NCBI GenBank assembly: GCA_027451605.1
Contig: DAIDJA010000046.1
Location: forward strand, 1 to 9,553
Source of the DNA: Acidimicrobiales bacterium
GTDB lineage: Bacteria > Actinomycetota > Acidimicrobiia > Acidimicrobiales > JABEUL01
Length of the DNA: 9,553 bases
Direction of reading: 5' to 3'
A program made the position numbers and the translations under genes. The notes beneath the pieces are model-generated. The model searched no databases and was not told the DNA's origin. It saw nothing but the letters and a program-made list of their open reading frames with translations. Shown here piece by piece: positions 7,096-9,553 of this stretch; the stretch's first letter is position 1, and each line of letters starts with the position of its first letter.

Positions 7096-8487
7096 ATGTC
7101 AAGTTTCCCTTATTCAGATAAATATCCCGTCAACTATGAATTTCCCGAAAATGGCAAAGATCCTTCTGCCGTATTAGAGATACTTTCAGAAATATCAGCA
7201 GAAGAAGATGCATTTTGGGAGACCGGTAAATGCTCCGGAACAATGTATTGCGGGGATCATGAACATTACGATTTTCTGAATCAGGCTTTTGGAATGTTTG
7301 CTCATGTAAATGCACTTCAGCGGGATATGTGCCCGGGGGTAACAAAATTTGAATCCGAAATCATATCGATGACGTTGAATATGTTAAACGCCAAAGAAAT
7401 AAAAGGAACAACTCCGGCTGGATTGGTTACCAGCGGAGGTTCTGGGTCGATTGCCCACGCAATATTGGCATATCGCGAACATGCCAGGAAGAATTTGGGA
7501 ATTAAAAATCCAAATGTTATCAAACCTGAGACTGCACATCCGGCATTTGATAAAGCTTGTCATCTCTTCGACGTAGACATAAAAATCGCACCCGTTGATG
7601 AAAACGAGTTTAAAGTCGATACAGCCTGGGTCGATCAAAATATTGATGAAAATACTGTTGCAGTTATCGGTTCGGCCTGCAACTACGGTTACGGAACTAT
7701 CGACCCGATTGGAGATCTTTCCGATATTGCCTTAAGCCACAATATCGGATTGCATGTCGACGGATGTTTGGGAGGGTTTATATTGCCATTTGGTCAGCAA
7801 TTGGGCTACGATATTGAGACATTTGACTTCAGAATCCCTGGAGTAACGACGATTTCAGCCGATACCCATAAATACGGTTATGCATTGAAGGGGACTTCGG
7901 TACTCTCGTTTCGGGATAAAGATCTTAGAAATTCGCAATATTTTTATTTAACCGGATGGTCAGGGGGTAAGTACTGTTCTCCGGGTATGGAAGGTTCCAG
8001 ATCCGCAGGTCTAATAGCTGCAACATGGGCATCAATGGTGAAACTTGGCGCAAGCGGATACAGGAAATATGCAGAACAAATCTTTAAAACAGCCGAAGCA
8101 ATGAAGAACGTTGTAAGAAGTCACAAAGAATTACGAATTCTGGGAAATCCAAGTTTTTTGTTTAGCTTTACTTCAGATGAATTTGACATATATCATATAA
8201 ATGACTTTATGAAACAAATTGGATGGAGATTTAACGGACAACAGTATCCGAACGCTATACATATGGCCGTAACAAGACCTCAGACCCAACCCGGGGTCGT
8301 TGAAGCATTTGAAAATGATCTTGGCTTAGCCGTTCAATATGCCAAAGAGCATAAAGATGAAGCTCCATTTTCCGGTGCCATATACGGAGGAGTCGCAGGG
8401 GGCATGACGACTGAAGCAGATGATGTTATAAAAATGTTTATGGCTGAAATGATGGATGAATTTCAGCAGGTTCCACCTTTAGATTAA
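7096..8487 (+). CDS. PLP-dependent enzyme of the sphingosine-1-phosphate lyase / group II decarboxylase family
   Basis: This 463-residue fold-type I PLP enzyme resembles sphingosine-1-phosphate lyase more than glutamate decarboxylase. Near the N terminus come G-K-C-S-G-T-M-Y, then F-A-H-V-N-A-L-Q-R-D and P-G-V-T-K-F-E-S-E-I, matching the order of motifs in eukaryotic lyases. T112-S-G-G-S-G-S118 is the PLP-phosphate loop. H-V-D222-G-C-L-G-G-F supplies the aspartate facing the pyridine nitrogen. S-A-D-T-H-K259-Y-G-Y-A-L-K-G holds the predicted Schiff-base lysine and is the most lyase-like motif; G-W-S-G-G-K-Y and G-S-R-S-A-G-L follow. The N-terminal membrane anchor of the eukaryotic enzyme is absent, so the protein is soluble. 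Loop residues T-E in the usual G-G-T-E-S are S-G here, which may change the substrate. C-C cleavage of a phosphorylated amino alcohol, or amino-acid decarboxylation, are both possible; the substrate is unknown. Confidence 0.82.
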   Translation: MSSFPYSDKYPVNYEFPENGKDPSAVLEILSEISAEEDAFWETGKCSGTMYCGDHEHYDFLNQAFGMFAHVNALQRDMCPGVTKFESEIISMTLNMLNAKEIKGTTPAGLVTSGGSGSIAHAILAYREHARKNLGIKNPNVIKPETAHPAFDKACHLFDVDIKIAPVDENEFKVDTAWVDQNIDENTVAVIGSACNYGYGTIDPIGDLSDIALSHNIGLHVDGCLGGFILPFGQQLGYDIETFDFRIPGVTTISADTHKYGYALKGTSVLSFRDKDLRNSQYFYLTGWSGGKYCSPGMEGSRSAGLIAATWASMVKLGASGYRKYAEQIFKTAEAMKNVVRSHKELRILGNPSFLFSFTSDEFDIYHINDFMKQIGWRFNGQQYPNAIHMAVTRPQTQPGVVEAFENDLGLAVQYAKEHKDEAPFSGAIYGGVAGGMTTEADDVIKMFMAEMMDEFQQVPPLD

Positions 8488-8503
8488 GAAACAACGCCAG
8501 AGC

Positions 8504-8555
8504 CGAATTTAAACTAAATAAAGGGCTATTAATCTATTATTTAGATTTAAATTTG
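8504..8555. terminator. Long AT-rich hairpin between convergent genes
   Basis: Bases 8506-8521 pair with 8537-8553 in 16 Watson-Crick pairs with a single bulged A at 8545, around a 15-nt loop (8522-8536). C8504-G8555 and a G8505-U8554 wobble extend the stem. It starts 17 bp after the PLP-enzyme stop and lies between two convergent genes, so a bidirectional transcription end or 3'-end stabiliser is plausible. The stem is almost all A-T and no T-run follows directly, so it is not a canonical intrinsic terminator. Confidence 0.45.
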
Positions 8556-8612
8556 ACCTATCAATTTGATATTGAACAATCTTCTTGTCTTATTCTCATT
8601 ACACTTTTTTTG

Positions 8613-8638
8613 ATGTACTCTTCTAAAAGAAGTTACAT
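8613..8638. other. Small imperfect hairpin downstream of the DUF2510-like gene
   Basis: CTTCT (8620-8624) pairs with AGAAG (8628-8632) across a 3-nt loop. ATGTA (8613-8617) pairs with TACAT (8634-8638) beyond a small internal loop. It lies about 10 nt past the minus-strand stop codon. On that strand it is followed by an A-run, not a T-run, so a terminator role is doubtful. Confidence 0.3.
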
Positions 8639-8647
8639 TAGTTTGAA

Positions 8648-9364
8648 CTAGTGGGCATCCGGGTCATGGTAGTGATCTGTCCAATTCGTTCCGTCCCAAT
8701 ACCTCATTTTGTTTGATCCGGCCGGAGCTTCAGGATCTTTATACCAGTCAGCTATGGGTAGAGTTATATTCTGAGGGTCAGATACTGGGTTGCTTTGATA
8801 TTGAACTTGTCCGGTGTCCAAATTTACCGGTGAGTTAGCGTATGGTGTCGTTTGCTGCGAACTATTTCCGTACGGATTGTATGGTTGGAATGCGGTTGAT
8901 TGCTGTACATTCGACTGCGGATTATAAACTCCACCGTATGGATTAGTTTGCCGGCCAGTAAACATTGCGGCATTTGCCATTCCGGCTTTGCGATGATTAT
9001 TCATTAGATAAATGCCGTAGATAACTGATCCAAAACAGACGATGGCTAAGAGTCCAATAATTGCAAGTATGGTTCCGCTGTGAGGCCCAGAAGATCCAAA
9101 GAGGTTTGACGATCCTCCGAGCTTTTCATTTAGCAGATTATATTGGCTTTGAGAAAAAGTATTGAAAGTATTTAGAGGAACTGCCGAGCTGCTCTGCGCA
9201 TTAATCGTCAAAATTGTATTCAGGCAATCAACATTATTGCTTTGAAAAAGGTCGGCATATAAAATCACAGGGATTGTACTTCCTCCCGAATTTAAATTTG
9301 CGATTAATTCCTCACTGGCCAATCTCATAGCGACCATCAGCAGGTCGTCGATGCGCTGTTTCAC
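8648..9364 (-). CDS. Membrane protein with C-terminal DUF2510-like motif, N terminus lost at a sequence junction
   Basis: Reading on the minus strand to TAG at 8650-8648, there is an Asn/Ser-rich N-terminal region, one membrane span at about 9076-9002 (G-T-I-L-A-I-I-G-L-L...) followed by N-H-R-K, and a Pro/Gln/Asn/Tyr-rich linker. The last 35 residues hold A-D-W-Y-x-D-P, a gap, then M-R-Y-W-D-G-T-N-W-T-D, the pattern of DUF2510, found mainly in actinobacteria. Positive charge just after the span suggests the DUF2510 end is cytoplasmic and the N-terminal part is outside, which would need an upstream signal or membrane segment not present here. The frame can be opened only from a GTG at 9364, immediately after an in-frame stop, and its first 12 or so codons lie in the higher-GC hemerythrin-like sequence. 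They are probably spurious, and the genuine coding part ends near 9330. No enzymatic function is visible. Confidence 0.7.
   Translation of the reverse strand: MKQRIDDLLMVAMRLASEELIANLNSGGSTIPVILYADLFQSNNVDCLNTILTINAQSSSAVPLNTFNTFSQSQYNLLNEKLGGSSNLFGSSGPHSGTILAIIGLLAIVCFGSVIYGIYLMNNHRKAGMANAAMFTGRQTNPYGGVYNPQSNVQQSTAFQPYNPYGNSSQQTTPYANSPVNLDTGQVQYQSNPVSDPQNITLPIADWYKDPEAPAGSNKMRYWDGTNWTDHYHDPDAH
9320..9340. other. Probable chimeric junction
   Basis: Around here base composition rises, a minus-strand gene loses its N terminus and a plus-strand domain begins without a start codon. The hemerythrin-like frame cannot extend left of the stop at 9305-9307, and the minus-strand frame cannot extend right of the stop at 9365-9367. 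The breakpoint therefore lies between these limits, most likely close to 9325-9335. No repeat, att site or insertion-sequence end is visible. Confidence 0.6.
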
Positions 9365-9553
9365 TTACGCCAGGCGATTACCGCGCGAGATATTCAGCGT
9401 GTCCAGAACATATTGGCCGGGGCTGAGGGGCTTGTCGGATCTCACTTCAAGTTTCAGGAGTTGTGCCTTTATCCCGCCATCGAGCCGTGCGTCGGTAAAG
9501 CTTACAGCAAGCGTCTACTGAACGAGCACGATGGGGTTTTCCGAAGCACCCGC
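9329..9553 (+). CDS. Hemerythrin-like (HHE) domain fragment, truncated at both ends
   Basis: The plus-strand frame is open from 9308 (after TAA 9305-9307) to the window end but contains no ATG or GTG start. From about 9329 it reads S-D-H-Q-Q-V-V-D-A-L-F-H-L-R-Q-A-I, then L-V-G-S-H-F-K-F-Q-E-L-C-L-Y-P-A-I, then L-L-N-E-H-D-G-V-F. Spacing of the histidines and the L-Y-P motif match the helical hemerythrin HHE cation-binding domain, which binds a di-iron centre. In the H-x-x-x-E motif the glutamate position is glutamine, with Glu one residue later. The encoding DNA has 56% GC (109 of 193 bases, 9361-9553) against about 40-45% in coding lines elsewhere in the window, so it probably belongs to another genome or a transferred segment. 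Recognised by motif only, with no search. Confidence 0.55.

Noticed and set aside
8613..8638. Intrinsic terminator for the DUF2510-like gene
   Set aside because: The stem is short and interrupted, and on the transcribed strand an A-run rather than a T-run follows.
9326..9364. Extreme N-terminal residues M-K-Q-R-I-D-D-L-L-M as the true start of the DUF2510-like protein
   Set aside because: They are read antisense from the hemerythrin-like, higher-GC segment and start at a GTG right after a stop codon, with no signal or membrane segment.

Overview
The window looks like a fragment of an uncultivated, low-GC actinobacterial genome, possibly Acidimicrobiia-like. GC is about 40-45% in the coding lines I counted. 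The lineage call rests on four things: a C-terminal DUF2510-type motif, a surface protein with fibronectin III domains followed by actinobacterial-type 'R-x-x-D-T/S-R ... GYY' repeats, an adenosylhomocysteinase of the insertion-bearing bacterial type, and several promoters placed so close to ATG that their transcripts would be leaderless or nearly so. The placement is inference; no rRNA or marker gene is present.

Layout, left to right. (1) 1-1806, plus strand: the 3' end of a large secreted FN3/repeat surface protein, cut by the window edge. (2) 2009-3365, plus strand: a two-gene operon of a Tat-exported sulfite-oxidase-family molybdenum enzyme and a four-histidine membrane cytochrome b. Together they look like a membrane-bound redox complex linked to the quinone pool. 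(3) 3372-3827, minus strand: a Fur-family metal regulator, convergent with that operon and only 6 bp away. (4) 4028-5464, minus strand: ahcY, adenosylhomocysteinase of the activated methyl cycle. (5) 5465-5780: a 316-bp divergent promoter region. (6) 5781-8487, plus strand: an acyl-CoA dehydrogenase that lacks the usual C-terminal catalytic glutamate but has one at the isovaleryl-CoA-dehydrogenase position, then a sphingosine-1-phosphate-lyase-like PLP enzyme. (7) 8488-8647: a convergent intergenic region holding a long, nearly perfect AT-rich hairpin. (8) 8648 to about 9330, minus strand: a membrane protein with a C-terminal DUF2510-like motif, missing its true N terminus. (9) From about 9330 to the end: higher-GC DNA (109 of 193 bases, 56%, over 9361-9553) encoding part of a hemerythrin-like domain in an open plus-strand frame with no start codon.

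The change at about 9330 breaks two genes at once and shifts base composition, so it is best read as an assembly or cloning chimera, or less likely a recent insertion. I see no defence system, CRISPR array, insertion sequence, tRNA or rRNA. The central genes are mostly ordinary metabolism. The points most worth a second look are the junction, the sphingosine-phosphate-lyase-like enzyme, the shifted catalytic residue of the acyl-CoA dehydrogenase, and the mixture of leaderless and Shine-Dalgarno starts.
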